Assembly (NCBI RefSeq): GCF_022410515.1
Contig: NZ_JACSDI010000003.1
Span: 248,001 to 312,000, forward strand
Length of the DNA stretch: 64,000 nucleotides
From: Shewanella cutis
GTDB taxonomy: Bacteria > Pseudomonadota > Gammaproteobacteria > Enterobacterales > Shewanellaceae
Direction of reading: 5' to 3'
Shown here: piece by piece, positions 7,666-17,170 of the stretch
How positions within the stretch are numbered: the first letter of the stretch is position 1
Layout: each line of letters opens with the position of its first letter
Notes under the pieces: model-generated
Databases searched by the model: none
What the model saw: only the letters and a program-made list of their open reading frames with translations
What the model was told of the DNA's origin: nothing
Translations under genes and position numbers: made by a program

Positions 7666-10600
7666 TTAGAATCGAATATTTTTAATATCTTTTTTTTCTA
7701 AAAAAAGAATAAGTTCTTTATGTGTATCAAGTTCCCCTAAACAATCTAGCGATTTTGCATAGGAAATCATAAATATTGGGTCTTTGTTTTTTTCAGTAAA
7801 AGGCTTTATTTGTTGTTTTACCTTTTTACATAACTCGATGCTGTAAGGTGATTGGCCAAGTTTTTTATAGATACTAGCTTGTAGTAACTCACTTATAGCA
7901 AGGTTTGCTATGTAGGTGATTTCTTGATTAAAATCGTTTACTAATTCTCTATATGATTCGGTTGCTAATTTTGCATGTTGCAGACTCTCATTTAAGTTCC
8001 CAATATTTAGCATGAGTTTTGCTTCGGATAAGAAGATTTTTGCAGAGATATCTTTGTATGTTAAGGACTTGACCAATAAAGATTTGTCATCAAAATTGAT
8101 GTTAGTTGATTTTTCAATTTCCAAATATTGGCTTTTACTTGTGCTTAATTCAAGAAGTTGTGAATAAGAATAATATTTTAATCTTTTCCAACGCTCATTT
8201 TCAGGGTCTTGTTTAAATGCAAACTCAATAGTAGCAAGTCCCAAAGAGGCTTTATTCAACGCTTCTGTTAGGCGACCTTGATGACTTAAAAGTGTGGCGA
8301 TGTTTTGATAACTTCCTGTGAGCCTATCGAGCAAATAAGGTTGTTTTTCAAGATTTTTGGTTGCCAAGGTTTTTTGTATTTCCTCATGGATTTGGATAGC
8401 CGTATTTATATCTCCTTGTGATACAGCTGCGCTGGCTAACCAAGATCGGGTATCGGCTACATCCGCAATCAGTTGACTATCCTCTGGTGCTTTTGCCAAG
8501 GCGAGCAATTTAAGCCTTAATGATTCCTCAAAATCTTGCTGCGCGTTAGCAAATTCCTGTTGGTTCATGGAAACAGAACCCAGCGAGTTATGGGCATAGG
8601 ACAGCTCCATCAGCGCATCTTTATCCTCAGGCGCTAGGGTATACATGGTTTGGCTATAGGCTAAATACTGCTCGAAATAGGGGCGTGTGGCGGCCCAATC
8701 ACTGACATCATATTTAAGCTGACCCAACCAGAAGGCATTGGCGCCTAAGGTTTTTAGCAGGGCTAAGTTTTCTGGCTGCAACTTAAGCAGCGGCAGCATT
8801 TTTTCCTGCGCGGCGAGTAGGGCGCTGCGGGCTTCATCGATTTTATTGCGTGAATAGGCGACTTCGCCCATGGCCTCTAAAGTTTGTCCATGCTGGAAGC
8901 GGGCGTCGAAGCTTAAGTACTTCTCATCGTCTTGGCTGGAGAAATCCGTGAAATATTCCAATGCCTTATTGCTGATCCCGTCGAGTAAGTCCATCCGGCC
9001 GATGCCGCGCATCTTATCGGCGAAGTCACCCACCATAAACCCGAGCAGATCTTCGGCGGCGAGGCGTTTTTGCTGGGCAAGTTTTTCGGCTTCTATACTG
9101 CGAACGCTCATAATGACCGAGGTTAAGGTGAGTACGCACAGCAGGGCGACTGTGATGCGCCTCGTCCAGCATAGGATTGTGGCGTGTTTGCTGGAGGCGG
9201 CAATAAAGTCGGTTTCCCGCTCGTCTAAGTCAAATAAGGGGTTTTGCCTAAGGCTTTGTGCCTCTTTTAAGGGTTTACCCTCGGCCAATAAGTAGGCGCT
9301 GTGTTTGGCTTCGCTTAGCCAGCGCTGGGATAAATGCTGTAGTCGGCTTTTAATACTGAGGCTGTCGTTATGTTCGCTAATCCAAGCGGTTGCCCTTGGC
9401 CAGCGGCGCAGCAGGGCTTCGTGGGCAATGCTAAAACAGGGCTCACCATTTTGCAGGTGGGACACAAATAAGCGGCTATCGACCATGGCTTGCACTAGGG
9501 CGGTTTCGGCCGTGCTTTGCAACTGCGACCAGCGGGCGGTGCGGCTGGTGATGGACTTTTCATCCTCGCGCAGGGTGACTAACAGGGATAAAATCCGCGG
9601 CAGACTGGCCTTTTCGGCATCGCTTAAATGGGAGATGGCCTGCTCGGCATTTTTACCGATAGCGCCTTCGATACCGCCCAAGGTGCGATAAACAGAGACC
9701 AATAGTTTGTCATCGTCGTTGCGTTGTAAATACAGCGCCTGCAAGGTGTATTGCAGCATAGGCAGCGCGTCTGGGTTGCTGGCAGCATCGCTACAGAGCA
9801 TTTCATCGAGCGGCATGGCGGTGTCGTTATCGATTTCCCAAGTTAAATTGGCGGCAACGGCTGGCAGGCGGATCATCTGCAACAGCTCGGTGCGAGTGGG
9901 CGGCGCTAAGTCGAAATGGGCGCCGCGCGCTTTGCCCGCCATCAGGCTGGGGTAATTGACCAGCAACGGATAAAAGTCGTTACGACAAGCACTTAAAATT
10001 AACACCGCATGGGAAGTGGCAAGGCGCTCTAATAGCTCGATAAAAGCGCTGCGCTCGGCGTCGCTAAACAGCGGCGATGATAATAAGACTTCTAATCGGT
10101 CGATAAATAAGGCAAAGCGAGGTGTAGCATAGGTGTGATTCTTAAGGCTTTGTTTACATATTTCGATAATGCTCTGCGGATCTTGCTCAAGCTTGGCGGC
10201 AAGCGTATCGGCGCTCATTCCCTCAAATACTGGGGTGTCGTTTAGCTCCCAGTCGAGCATGGCACTGGCCAGATCGGTGAGCAGTTGTCCTTTGCTGACA
10301 TCGGCAAAATCGAGGCTGCTGTAGGCCACAACTCCAACACCATTAAAGCCATTGGCGGCCATAAGGTTAGGCAATACACCAGCATTGATTAAGGAGGATT
10401 TACCGCTACCACTGGGGCCCAAAATTAAGCAGAAGGCTCGGCCAAACTGGATTTGTTGGCTAATGCGATTTAACAGCGTGCTAATTTGCTCGCTGCGGCC
10501 GAAGAACACGTCGGCATAGTTGGCGCTGTAGGCTTGCAGGCCCGGAAACGGCGAGCCGCCTTGCCAAGTCTGTGGCGTGGCGCTGGCCTCGTGGCCGACG

Positions 10601-10917
10601 GGAAAGCGAACCTCGGCTAAGGTGCGATAGCCACGTTTGCGAATGGTCTCAATGTAACGGGATTCGGTGGCGCTATCGCCAAGAGCACGACGTAACTGGT
10701 TGATAATCTTGTGCAGCGGGTTATCACCGGTATCTACCCCCGGCCAGCAATGGCTGACAATTTCGTCGCTGCTGACTACTTCACCGGCGTTTTGGCAGAG
10801 AAACAACAATACATCCATCGCCTTAGGTTCAAGTTGTTTAACTTGTTTACCAAGGAGCAGGCTGTTGGCGCTGGGATTGACTTGCCATTCACCAAAAAAA
10901 AATGTGCTGTCACTCAT
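7666..10917 (-). CDS. winged-helix / STAND-NTPase / TPR membrane regulator
   Basis: 1083 residues. Residues 1-105 form an OmpR/ToxR-type winged-helix DNA-binding domain ([29 protein letters not shown]). Residues ~125-530 are a STAND-class (nSTAND1-like) NTPase, beginning PFPGLQAY and FFGRSEQI, with Walker [10 protein letters not shown] at 167-175 and a Walker-B-like LFIDRLE near 270. One transmembrane helix (about 580-605) is followed by a long helical TPR-like region to the C-terminus. The layout implies an inner-membrane transcription factor, with ATPase and DNA-binding domains in the cytoplasm and the TPR sensor outside. The last ~300 codons are much more AT-rich than the rest. The DP-EP gene follows after 19 bp. 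Regulated targets are unknown. Confidence 0.85.
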   Translation of the reverse strand: MSDSTFFFGEWQVNPSANSLLLGKQVKQLEPKAMDVLLFLCQNAGEVVSSDEIVSHCWPGVDTGDNPLHKIINQLRRALGDSATESRYIETIRKRGYRTLAEVRFPVGHEASATPQTWQGGSPFPGLQAYSANYADVFFGRSEQISTLLNRISQQIQFGRAFCLILGPSGSGKSSLINAGVLPNLMAANGFNGVGVVAYSSLDFADVSKGQLLTDLASAMLDWELNDTPVFEGMSADTLAAKLEQDPQSIIEICKQSLKNHTYATPRFALFIDRLEVLLSSPLFSDAERSAFIELLERLATSHAVLILSACRNDFYPLLVNYPSLMAGKARGAHFDLAPPTRTELLQMIRLPAVAANLTWEIDNDTAMPLDEMLCSDAASNPDALPMLQYTLQALYLQRNDDDKLLVSVYRTLGGIEGAIGKNAEQAISHLSDAEKASLPRILSLLVTLREDEKSITSRTARWSQLQSTAETALVQAMVDSRLFVSHLQNGEPCFSIAHEALLRRWPRATAWISEHNDSLSIKSRLQHLSQRWLSEAKHSAYLLAEGKPLKEAQSLRQNPLFDLDERETDFIAASSKHATILCWTRRITVALLCVLTLTSVIMSVRSIEAEKLAQQKRLAAEDLLGFMVGDFADKMRGIGRMDLLDGISNKALEYFTDFSSQDDEKYLSFDARFQHGQTLEAMGEVAYSRNKIDEARSALLAAQEKMLPLLKLQPENLALLKTLGANAFWLGQLKYDVSDWAATRPYFEQYLAYSQTMYTLAPEDKDALMELSYAHNSLGSVSMNQQEFANAQQDFEESLRLKLLALAKAPEDSQLIADVADTRSWLASAAVSQGDINTAIQIHEEIQKTLATKNLEKQPYLLDRLTGSYQNIATLLSHQGRLTEALNKASLGLATIEFAFKQDPENERWKRLKYYSYSQLLELSTSKSQYLEIEKSTNINFDDKSLLVKSLTYKDISAKIFLSEAKLMLNIGNLNESLQHAKLATESYRELVNDFNQEITYIANLAISELLQASIYKKLGQSPYSIELCKKVKQQIKPFTEKNKDPIFMISYAKSLDCLGELDTHKELILFLEKKDIKNIRF

Positions 10918-11221
10918 AGGATTTCCATTGCTTGAGCATCGACTAAGGCGGGGGGATCGCGGTGCCGTTAGCCATTGTTATTTTTATATTCCATTTGCAT
11001 ATTTTGCGATGGGGTTTTGCCTCAAAACATTGGCATTATGCCTAGACTATTTGTTATTTAAAAGCAGTAAGCTTTTATAATCAATGTAAATTTTATCTTG
11101 AAATTGTGACAGCATTTTGTACTGAGACCCATGTGTTGTCACAGGGTTGGGGGATTGCGCGATAATTGTACTTTCGCTAGGGTAAACGCTTGGCTCGGCT
11201 GCATTAACTCGGATGACGGGT
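10918..11221. other. intergenic region upstream of the STAND regulator
   Basis: About 300 bp with no convincing gene. Reading frames here are short and overlap the regulator's upstream region. It should hold the promoter of the STAND regulator, but I see no clear -35/-10 pair. Confidence 0.5.
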
Positions 11222-11251
11222 AAAAAAAAAGAGTGCCCAAGGTGGGCACTC
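11222..11251 (-). terminator. rho-independent terminator of the DUF4785/lipase operon
   Basis: On the minus strand GAGTGCCCA, short loop, TGGGCACTC followed by nine T. It lies 37 bp after the DUF4785 stop codon. Confidence 0.88.
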
Positions 11252-11287
11252 AAAGCGGTTGGGAAGGGAGAAATGGGTTAAATTGAG

Positions 11288-12619
11288 TTAGCGCGTAAGC
11301 ACCAGTGCGTTGGCCTGAAAACTTAACCGTGCCATTTGCCCTTGGTCTTGCAGCTCTAGCTCGTTGAGTTCAAAGGGTGGTTGCAGACCGGATGCTTGGA
11401 TAAGTTTGGGGTCAAACATCAGCTTAAGTTTGGGGGATTCGGGCGTTAACCAAGTCGCCGCTTGGGTGCGCATGATCGCCACTTTTTGGCCCTCGGCATT
11501 GGTGCCCGTTAGCACGCCACTAAGGCCAAAGCGTCCCGCCTCGGCGACAGTTAGCTCAAAGTTGACTTGATTCGGCACGCCTTTGTCCCAGATGGTCAAT
11601 ACTTCGGGCTTGATACTGGCCGAGTTCACATAGGACTTAAAGGCGGTTTTCACCGTGCGCTGCACTGGGCGGCCATCAACCTGAGTCTGGACTGTGACTT
11701 CGATTTCACTCAGCCCGGCATTGCTGCTGGCAAGGGGCAAGTCTGCGGGCACTAAAGCCTGCCATTCATCCCCCTGTTTCACCATGGTCAGCGCTTGCTC
11801 TGTGCCATCGGCTTGTTTGAGTTTGGCCTGAGGTGCAAATTGATTATTGCTTTGGCTTAAATTGAGTTTTATCCCAACCGTTTGGGCATCAGCCGCAATC
11901 GCGCTGGGCGCCTTGATGCTCAGTTGATAGGGCGAGCCTTTTTCCTTCACGTTGACCAAATAGTTGGCCTTAGCGACCAAGGTCTGGCTGACTTGCAGGC
12001 GATATTCTCCGGCTGTGGCCTTTTCTGACATTTGTAGCGCGCTGGAGTCATCGGCGAGTCCTGCGCTGGCTAAGGCGTCGGCGCTCACCAGCGATTTAAC
12101 CAAAGATTCAGTCGCTTGTGGGCTGTTGGCGTTTTTGCCCTGCGGCGTTTGACCCATCCGCTGAATTTGCACTCGCTCGGGGGCGACCGCCTCGGCATGC
12201 ATTAAGGCACCACTACTAACATCACCACGGGGCGCAATCCGCACTAAACTGCCTGCTTGGCTTAAGTTAAGCTGCACGCCGGCATTAAGCTCAGCGCCGG
12301 TGACATTGAGCCAATATTCATCACTTTGGCTTGCTTGCTCGAGTGCGGGCGTGCTGGCGTGATATTCACCATAAAGTGGGGTGATAAAGCTGACATAATC
12401 GGTACTGGTATTAATCGGCGCGAGGGTTGGCGAGGCGATATGGGTATCGACTATGTCGCTATCTGTTGGCGCTGATAAGGTTACGCCCTTGGCATACAGT
12501 GGGCTGGCTTCTTTTTGCGGCTCAGGCGTAGTCGATTCATCCTGACAGGCCGTGAGCAAGCCACCTAAGATAATGAGGCTGACAAGTTTGCTTAGGTTGC
12601 GAAATGTAAAAGGTGGCAT
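11288..12619 (-). CDS. DUF4785-type lipoprotein
   Basis: A 443-residue putative lipoprotein. The N-terminus has a hydrophobic stretch LVSLIILGGLL and the lipobox L-T-A-C (Cys at about 25), followed by a Ser/Thr/Pro-rich low-complexity spacer. The remainder is built of beta-rich repeats resembling immunoglobulin-like folds (YWLNVTGAELNAGVQLNLSQAGSLVRIAPRG, GEYRLQVSQTLVAKANYLVNV), which I associate with DUF4785. No enzymatic motif is seen. The start lies 10 bp after the stop of the lipase-like gene, so they form an operon, and the lipoprotein may assist, anchor or chaperone the exported hydrolase. That role is inference from adjacency. Confidence 0.78.
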   Translation of the reverse strand: MPPFTFRNLSKLVSLIILGGLLTACQDESTTPEPQKEASPLYAKGVTLSAPTDSDIVDTHIASPTLAPINTSTDYVSFITPLYGEYHASTPALEQASQSDEYWLNVTGAELNAGVQLNLSQAGSLVRIAPRGDVSSGALMHAEAVAPERVQIQRMGQTPQGKNANSPQATESLVKSLVSADALASAGLADDSSALQMSEKATAGEYRLQVSQTLVAKANYLVNVKEKGSPYQLSIKAPSAIAADAQTVGIKLNLSQSNNQFAPQAKLKQADGTEQALTMVKQGDEWQALVPADLPLASSNAGLSEIEVTVQTQVDGRPVQRTVKTAFKSYVNSASIKPEVLTIWDKGVPNQVNFELTVAEAGRFGLSGVLTGTNAEGQKVAIMRTQAATWLTPESPKLKLMFDPKLIQASGLQPPFELNELELQDQGQMARLSFQANALVLTR

Positions 12620-12629
12620 AGTGGGCTCC

Positions 12630-13487
12630 TTAAATATGATTGCGGATCAGCGTGTCTAAATTAAAGCAAGCACGGCGACTTTGCTGATGGCTAAGCGGCT
12701 CTTGGCCCCGAGTTTTTTGTTTATCGGTAAACCAGACTGTGCCTGCGGCTTTTTGGGAGCTGCAATTTAAGAAGCCGTCGGAGCAGCTATCGAGCCAGTT
12801 TTGGGTAGTCTCGAGAGCGACCTGATATTGATAGCCTGCACAGTAACTGTCGCTGTCCCAAATGGCGGAATCCACATCCGAGCCGACAACCACTTCAAAG
12901 GGTTTACCTAAACTCGGGCGACCGGCGGTGCCAAAGAGCCATGTGTTGTTGTAGTTTGCCATCCAGCCGACTTGTTGCTGTTTGACTGCATTACTGCCAT
13001 AACCTAAGAGCCAGCCTAGGGTGGTTTCGAATACATTGCCTTGATTGACTGCATCGGCCAGCGGCGTGCCGCCACTCGATGGCGCGAGGGCGATGACTCT
13101 GGAGGTGGCGTTAATCACCGCAGGATAACGGCTGTCCCATGTGGGGTTGGATAAAATCCAGCGCACCACATTACCGCCATTGGAATGGGTTAACAGGATT
13201 AAATCATCAATATTTTTTGCTTGGATAAAGCTATTGAGCTGAGTGGCGAGGCAACCCGCAGCGGTTTCTTCCCACATATATTGGTCAAAGTCGCAGTTAA
13301 TCACGGTGTAGTTATTGGGGACGGGGATCCCTTGGCGCACCGAATTTACAAACTCCGATGTCCAATAGTCGGCTAAGGCATTGGTTTGTTTTCCGGTTCC
13401 GTGGACAAAGGCAATACCTGTTGCGGCAAACACAACGGGGCTGACAGCTAACAGACCCAAGAGCATTAAGGTGGTTTTTATCTTCAT
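12630..13487 (-). CDS. secreted alpha/beta hydrolase (lipase-like)
   Basis: 285 residues with a Sec signal peptide (cleavage after about VVFA, residue 21). The mature protein opens with IAFVHGTGK, a typical oxyanion-hole strand-loop, and contains LTHSNGGN with Ser102 as nucleophile. The elbow is H-S-N-G-G, matching G/A-X-S-X-G except for Thr/His at the first positions. A C-terminal PLSHQQSRR may supply the catalytic His. Cysteines (for example CDFDQY, AAGC, DSYC, DSCSDGFLNC) suggest disulfides in an exported enzyme. It is the first gene of an operon with the DUF4785 lipoprotein. Substrate is unknown; lipids or esters are the likeliest class. Confidence 0.78.
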   Translation of the reverse strand: MKIKTTLMLLGLLAVSPVVFAATGIAFVHGTGKQTNALADYWTSEFVNSVRQGIPVPNNYTVINCDFDQYMWEETAAGCLATQLNSFIQAKNIDDLILLTHSNGGNVVRWILSNPTWDSRYPAVINATSRVIALAPSSGGTPLADAVNQGNVFETTLGWLLGYGSNAVKQQQVGWMANYNNTWLFGTAGRPSLGKPFEVVVGSDVDSAIWDSDSYCAGYQYQVALETTQNWLDSCSDGFLNCSSQKAAGTVWFTDKQKTRGQEPLSHQQSRRACFNLDTLIRNHI

Positions 13488-13526
13488 GGGCGTTTCTCAT
13501 CTCTTAGTGATTGAGCGCGGCCTTAC

Positions 13527-13595
13527 AATGCATTGCAATCGTGAACGTTAATCCGGTGTCTGTGCCGATTAACGTTAAGTTGCACTCTGGTGCAA
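13527..13595. promoter_or_regulatory. cluster of three palindromes upstream of the lipase operon
   Basis: Within 70 bp stand CAATGCATTG (13527-13536), an inverted pair AACGTTAATCCGG / CCGATTAACGTT (13544-13576) and TTGCAC-tctg-GTGCAA (13580-13595). They begin 40 bp upstream of the lipase start. They look like operators, but the regulator is not identifiable. Confidence 0.4.
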
Positions 13596-13959
13596 GGCAA
13601 TTTTATGCTGGTTTTAAGGAATGCTGCGCAGTAAAACCACTGGGAGTAAAAGTTTACAAGCTGAGTGACCTTGCTATGGCAGGCAGGGTAGACTCTTACT
13701 CTGGCTTATTAACCTAGCCGCAACATTTTTGGCTGGCAAGTAAAAATTCATCATATAATTTAATGACATAGCGACAATCTTTTGACTTTGTTTTAATATG
13801 GTCTAAATGAAAGCTAATTGATTGATCAGTAACTGCTAATAAAACGTATGGCGTATTTTGCCGTTTGAATTAGCAGGCATGGCTCAAAAATGAATTTTAC
13901 GTTAACGTTTCGAACTCTTGAGCGTTCGATCGTGTTTTCACACTTATAGGGAGGCGCCT
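13596..13959. other. intergenic region between divergent transcription units
   Basis: About 360 AT-rich bases without a supported gene. The region must hold the promoter for the gene at 13960. TTGACT at about 13780, followed by TAATATGGT, is a weak promoter-like pair. Confidence 0.4.
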
Positions 13960-14328
13960 TTGGCCATCACACAACAGGAAATGAGCCGCTGTTTAACCGA
14001 TCTAAATTGCCGCAGTAATTTTTCGGTGAAGAGCATTACCGAATATATGTTGCCAGGCACGAAGGAAGCCTTTTATCTGCATATGGAGGGCAAAACGCCG
14101 CAACTGATTATTCGCCCGGCGTTTGAGATATTTTCGGGTGAATTTACCTCCTTAGCTGGCGTGCATGCTAAGTATGACTATTACCACAGTGCGGAAATGA
14201 CGCGATTTCCCAAACGCTTACATAAAAGCCTTAACGAAACCCACTATGGATTGGCCTTTAGTTTTGATTCCATTGAGGCGGCGCAGCAATTTATTGAGCG
14301 CTTAAGTACTATCGTTAAAGGGGCATGA
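13960..14328 (+). CDS. small cytosolic protein of unknown function
   Basis: About 122 residues from a TTG start at 13960. The TTG is chosen because AGGGAGG lies at the right distance, whereas the reading frame opened further upstream at 13918 has no such site; an ATG at 13981 is a weaker alternative. The protein has no signal peptide or membrane segment. The middle (TPQLIIRPAFEIFSGEF) and the end (GLAFSFDSIEAAQQFIERL) suggest a compact alpha/beta fold. I do not recognise the family. It stands alone between the lipase operon and the TetR operon. Confidence 0.65.
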   Translation: MAITQQEMSRCLTDLNCRSNFSVKSITEYMLPGTKEAFYLHMEGKTPQLIIRPAFEIFSGEFTSLAGVHAKYDYYHSAEMTRFPKRLHKSLNETHYGLAFSFDSIEAAQQFIERLSTIVKGA

Positions 14329-14391
14329 CGCGCTTAAGCAATAAACTAAAGTGATGAACTTAAGCTTTAAACCTCGGGTTTAAGTATTTAG

Positions 14392-14430
14392 GTTAAATTC
14401 CTCAATTTGAATCAAAATGAGGAATTTAAC
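14392..14430. promoter_or_regulatory. perfect 13-bp inverted repeat upstream of the TetR gene
   Basis: GTTAAATTCCTCA (14392-14404) and TGAGGAATTTAAC (14418-14430) are exactly complementary with a 13-base spacer, 64 bp before the TetR start. No T-run follows, so it could be an operator or an mRNA hairpin rather than a terminator. A second small hairpin, TTTAAACC-tcg-GGTTTAA, lies just before it. Confidence 0.5.
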
Positions 14431-14493
14431 TGCTGCCTTTTCAAACAGCTTTTCAGTATATTCATCAGTAGAAGAATTCTGCTGGAGCTTGTT

Positions 14494-15195
14494 ATGCCGC
14501 TCACTCCGACTCGCCCTAGAGGTGTAATCCCCTTTACTGCTCAACTCGAACACTTACAGGCTGCGGGTCGCCCCAAAGGCAATTCTGATGCGCGGCAACG
14601 GCTGATCACCGCCGTAGTCATTCTTTTCAGTGAACGAAGTTATCAAACTGTTTCTACAAGAGAAATCGCTCGAAAGGCCGAAGTGGATGCCGCGCTTATC
14701 CGCTATTATTTTGGCTCTAAGGCGGGATTATTTGAGCAAATGGTGCGGGAAACCCTCGCGCCTGTTCTCACGCGTTTAGGCGAAATCTCAACGACTCAGG
14801 CTCCGAATACGATTGGTGAATTGATGCAAACCTACTATCGGGTAATGGCGCCCAATCCAGGGTTACCGAGGTTGATTATTCGCGTGTTGCAAGAAGGCGA
14901 TGGCACTGAAGCCTATCGGATCATGTTGTCGGTGTTTGAGCAAGTGTTATCCCTCTCACGCCAGTGGCTTGAATCGACATTAGTCAACGCAGGCCTATTA
15001 AAGGAAGGGCTCGATCCCAATTTGGTACGCCTGAGTTTTGTCAGTTTAATGGTGTTTCCACTTATCGCGCCGCCCGTGTTAATTCGCCAGTTTGGTCTTT
15101 TAACCACCCAAGAAACTGATTTGCAACGTTTAGCACTGCACAATATGCAGGTGTTTACCGAGGGCGTATTGCGATTGCCAAGGAGTGAGTCATGA
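14494..15195 (+). CDS. TetR-family repressor (CecR/YbiH-like)
   Basis: About 233 residues from the ATG at 14494, which is preceded by GGAG; a TTG frame start at 14407 would add 29 residues overlapping the inverted repeat and is unlikely. Residues ~25-75 are a TetR helix-turn-helix domain (QRLITAVVILFSERSYQTVSTREIARKAEVDAALIRYYFGSKAGLF is the usual pattern). The C-terminal ligand domain resembles the CecR type. It is the first gene of an operon with HlyD, ABC ATPase and ABC permease genes, overlapping the next by 4 bp. In E. coli CecR controls ybhGFSR; the same autoregulatory arrangement is likely here. Confidence 0.87.
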   Translation: MPLTPTRPRGVIPFTAQLEHLQAAGRPKGNSDARQRLITAVVILFSERSYQTVSTREIARKAEVDAALIRYYFGSKAGLFEQMVRETLAPVLTRLGEISTTQAPNTIGELMQTYYRVMAPNPGLPRLIIRVLQEGDGTEAYRIMLSVFEQVLSLSRQWLESTLVNAGLLKEGLDPNLVRLSFVSLMVFPLIAPPVLIRQFGLLTTQETDLQRLALHNMQVFTEGVLRLPRSES

Positions 15196-16199
15196 GTTTA
15201 TCCAAGGGGTTAGCAGCTGGTAAAAGCGCGCTGTTGCACAAAGAATATGGCGCAAACATCACCGTGGTGATCATGTTTGCGGCTGCATTGCTTCTGCTGG
15301 TGGGCTGTGGTGATGAATCCCCCCGAGTGCTGGGCACGGTTGAGCGCGACAGGTTAACGCTCACTGCGCCCGTGGGGGAGTTAATTCATAAGATCAATGT
15401 GGTCGAAGGGCAGCAGGTAAAGGCGGGCGAGGTTTTGCTTGAACTCGATAGTACGGCCATTAATGCTCGGCTTGCACAGCGCCAAGCGGAGCTAAAACAA
15501 GCACAGGCCAAATTCGATGAGGCTGTGACAGGTGCGCGCTTGGAAGACATAGATAAAGCCCGCGCCGTGCTCAATGGTGCCAATGCCAGCGTGAAAGAGG
15601 CGCAGCAGAGTTTTGAGCGTACGCAACGGTTATTTAAGACTAAGGTGCTCAGCCAAGCGGATTTAGATGCGGCGCGCGCAGCAAAGGATACCAGCCTTGC
15701 TAAGCAGGCCGAAGCTGAGCAGAGCTTAAGATTACTGCAAAACGGCACTCGCAGTGAGCAGGTCGAGCAGGCTAGATCGGCCGTGGATGCGGCAATCGCA
15801 GCCGTGGCGCTGGAGCAAAAAGCTCTGTCGGATTTAAGCCTTGTCGCGGCACAGGCTGCGACGGTCGATACCTTACCTTGGCGGGTGGGGGATAGGGTGG
15901 CCGCAGGGAGCCAACTCATTGGTTTATTGGCGAGCGAGCGCCCCTTTGTGCGGGTGTATCTGCCTGCAACTTGGCTCGATAGGGTCAAGGCGGGCAGTCA
16001 TGTGGACATTTTAGTCGATGGTCACGCAGCACCAATTGCAGGCACAGTGCGCAATATCCGCAGCCAGCCCGCTTATACCCCTTTTTATGCGTTAAACGAG
16101 CGCGATAGAGCAAGACTGATGTATCTGACCGATATTGATATTGCCGAAGAAGGGCAGAGTTTAGCCACGGGAATGCCCCTAGAGGTGCGATTGCCATGA
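15192..16199 (+). CDS. HlyD-family periplasmic adaptor (YbhG-like)
   Basis: 335 residues. An N-terminal hydrophobic segment ends in a lipobox-like L-V-G-C, so the adaptor is probably a lipoprotein of the inner membrane. A biotinyl-lipoyl half-motif (LTAPVGELIHKINVVEGQQVKAG) is followed by a long alanine/glutamine-rich coiled-coil hairpin (about 90-200), then a beta-barrel domain with RVGDRVAAGSQLIGLL. This is the architecture of membrane fusion proteins that couple ABC exporters to an outer-membrane channel. It overlaps both its neighbours by ATGA junctions, so the four genes are translationally coupled. Confidence 0.9.
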   Translation: MSLSKGLAAGKSALLHKEYGANITVVIMFAAALLLLVGCGDESPRVLGTVERDRLTLTAPVGELIHKINVVEGQQVKAGEVLLELDSTAINARLAQRQAELKQAQAKFDEAVTGARLEDIDKARAVLNGANASVKEAQQSFERTQRLFKTKVLSQADLDAARAAKDTSLAKQAEAEQSLRLLQNGTRSEQVEQARSAVDAAIAAVALEQKALSDLSLVAAQAATVDTLPWRVGDRVAAGSQLIGLLASERPFVRVYLPATWLDRVKAGSHVDILVDGHAAPIAGTVRNIRSQPAYTPFYALNERDRARLMYLTDIDIAEEGQSLATGMPLEVRLP

Positions 16200-17170
16200 A
16201 TGCAGCATTTGCCATCGAAACCCATGGAATGACCCGCGCCTTTGGTGGCGTAAATGCGGTGGAAAATCTCGATTTAGCCATTTCTAAGGGCACCATTTAT
16301 GGATTTTTAGGCCCTAATGGCTGCGGCAAATCAACCTCCATCCGAATGCTCACTGGGCTGCTCAGTCCCACCTCGGGGGATATTCGGGTGTTGGGTGAAA
16401 CCTTGCCCGGCGCCGAGGAAAAACTGCGCCGCCGTATTGGTTATATGACGCAAAAATTCTCCCTCTACGATAATTTATCGGTGCGGGAAAACCTTGAATT
16501 TGTCGCGCAAATTTATGGGCTTAACCGCCGAGCATCAAAGCTGCGAATAGCCGAGTTAGTCACGCTATACGATTTAGTCGGCCGCGAGAAACAAATGGCG
16601 GGCTCCATGAGTGGCGGCCAGAAACAGCGTCTAGCCTTGGCCGCTGCGACTTTACATCACCCCGAGCTGTTATTCCTTGATGAGCCAACATCGGCGGTCG
16701 ACCCTGAAAATCGCCGTGAATTTTGGGAGCGATTATTCGATCTCTGTGCCCAAGGCACCACGATTTTAGTCTCGACCCACTATATGGATGAAGCCGAGCG
16801 CTGCCATGGTTTAGCGATTTTAGAGAAGGGGATAAAACGTGCCGACGGCTCGCCGCAACAATTGATGGCGGCCATGGGCGCTAGGGTGGTTGAAGTCTCT
16901 GGCGACGATTTACGCACACTAAAACAATCGCTGCTAAGCGACCCCAACATATTATCGGCGGCGCAGATTGGCAGTCGTTTACGGGTATTAGTGCAAAGTT
17001 CTATTGAAGATCCGCTGGCTTGGTTAAGCCCGCAGGTGGCGGGGCGGGCACTGACAGAAGTTCGTCCCAGTCTTGAGGATGTGTTTGTGACCTGCACGGG
17101 CGGGCGGGCGCAGTTATCACCTGCAATCCTTGGCCATGTTGTGCAAGGGGAGGCCAAACATGCTACGTAG
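16196..17170 (+). CDS. ABC exporter ATP-binding protein (YbhF-like, single domain)
   Basis: 324 residues with one nucleotide-binding domain. Walker A GPNGCGKST is at residues 39-47, the ABC signature reads MSGGQKQR, and LLFLDEPTSAVDPENRR is Walker B with D-loop; the switch His is in STHYMDEAERC. The last ~90 residues are a regulatory tail typical of ABC-2 drug or polysaccharide exporters. E. coli YbhF carries two fused nucleotide-binding domains; this protein has only one, so it must act as a homodimer. It overlaps the permease gene by 11 bp. Confidence 0.92.
   Translation: MNAAFAIETHGMTRAFGGVNAVENLDLAISKGTIYGFLGPNGCGKSTSIRMLTGLLSPTSGDIRVLGETLPGAEEKLRRRIGYMTQKFSLYDNLSVRENLEFVAQIYGLNRRASKLRIAELVTLYDLVGREKQMAGSMSGGQKQRLALAAATLHHPELLFLDEPTSAVDPENRREFWERLFDLCAQGTTILVSTHYMDEAERCHGLAILEKGIKRADGSPQQLMAAMGARVVEVSGDDLRTLKQSLLSDPNILSAAQIGSRLRVLVQSSIEDPLAWLSPQVAGRALTEVRPSLEDVFVTCTGGRAQLSPAILGHVVQGEAKHAT

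Noticed and set aside
11047..11253. A 68-codon minus-strand frame past the DUF4785 gene
   Set aside because: It starts inside the terminator hairpin and has no known motif or ribosome-binding site.
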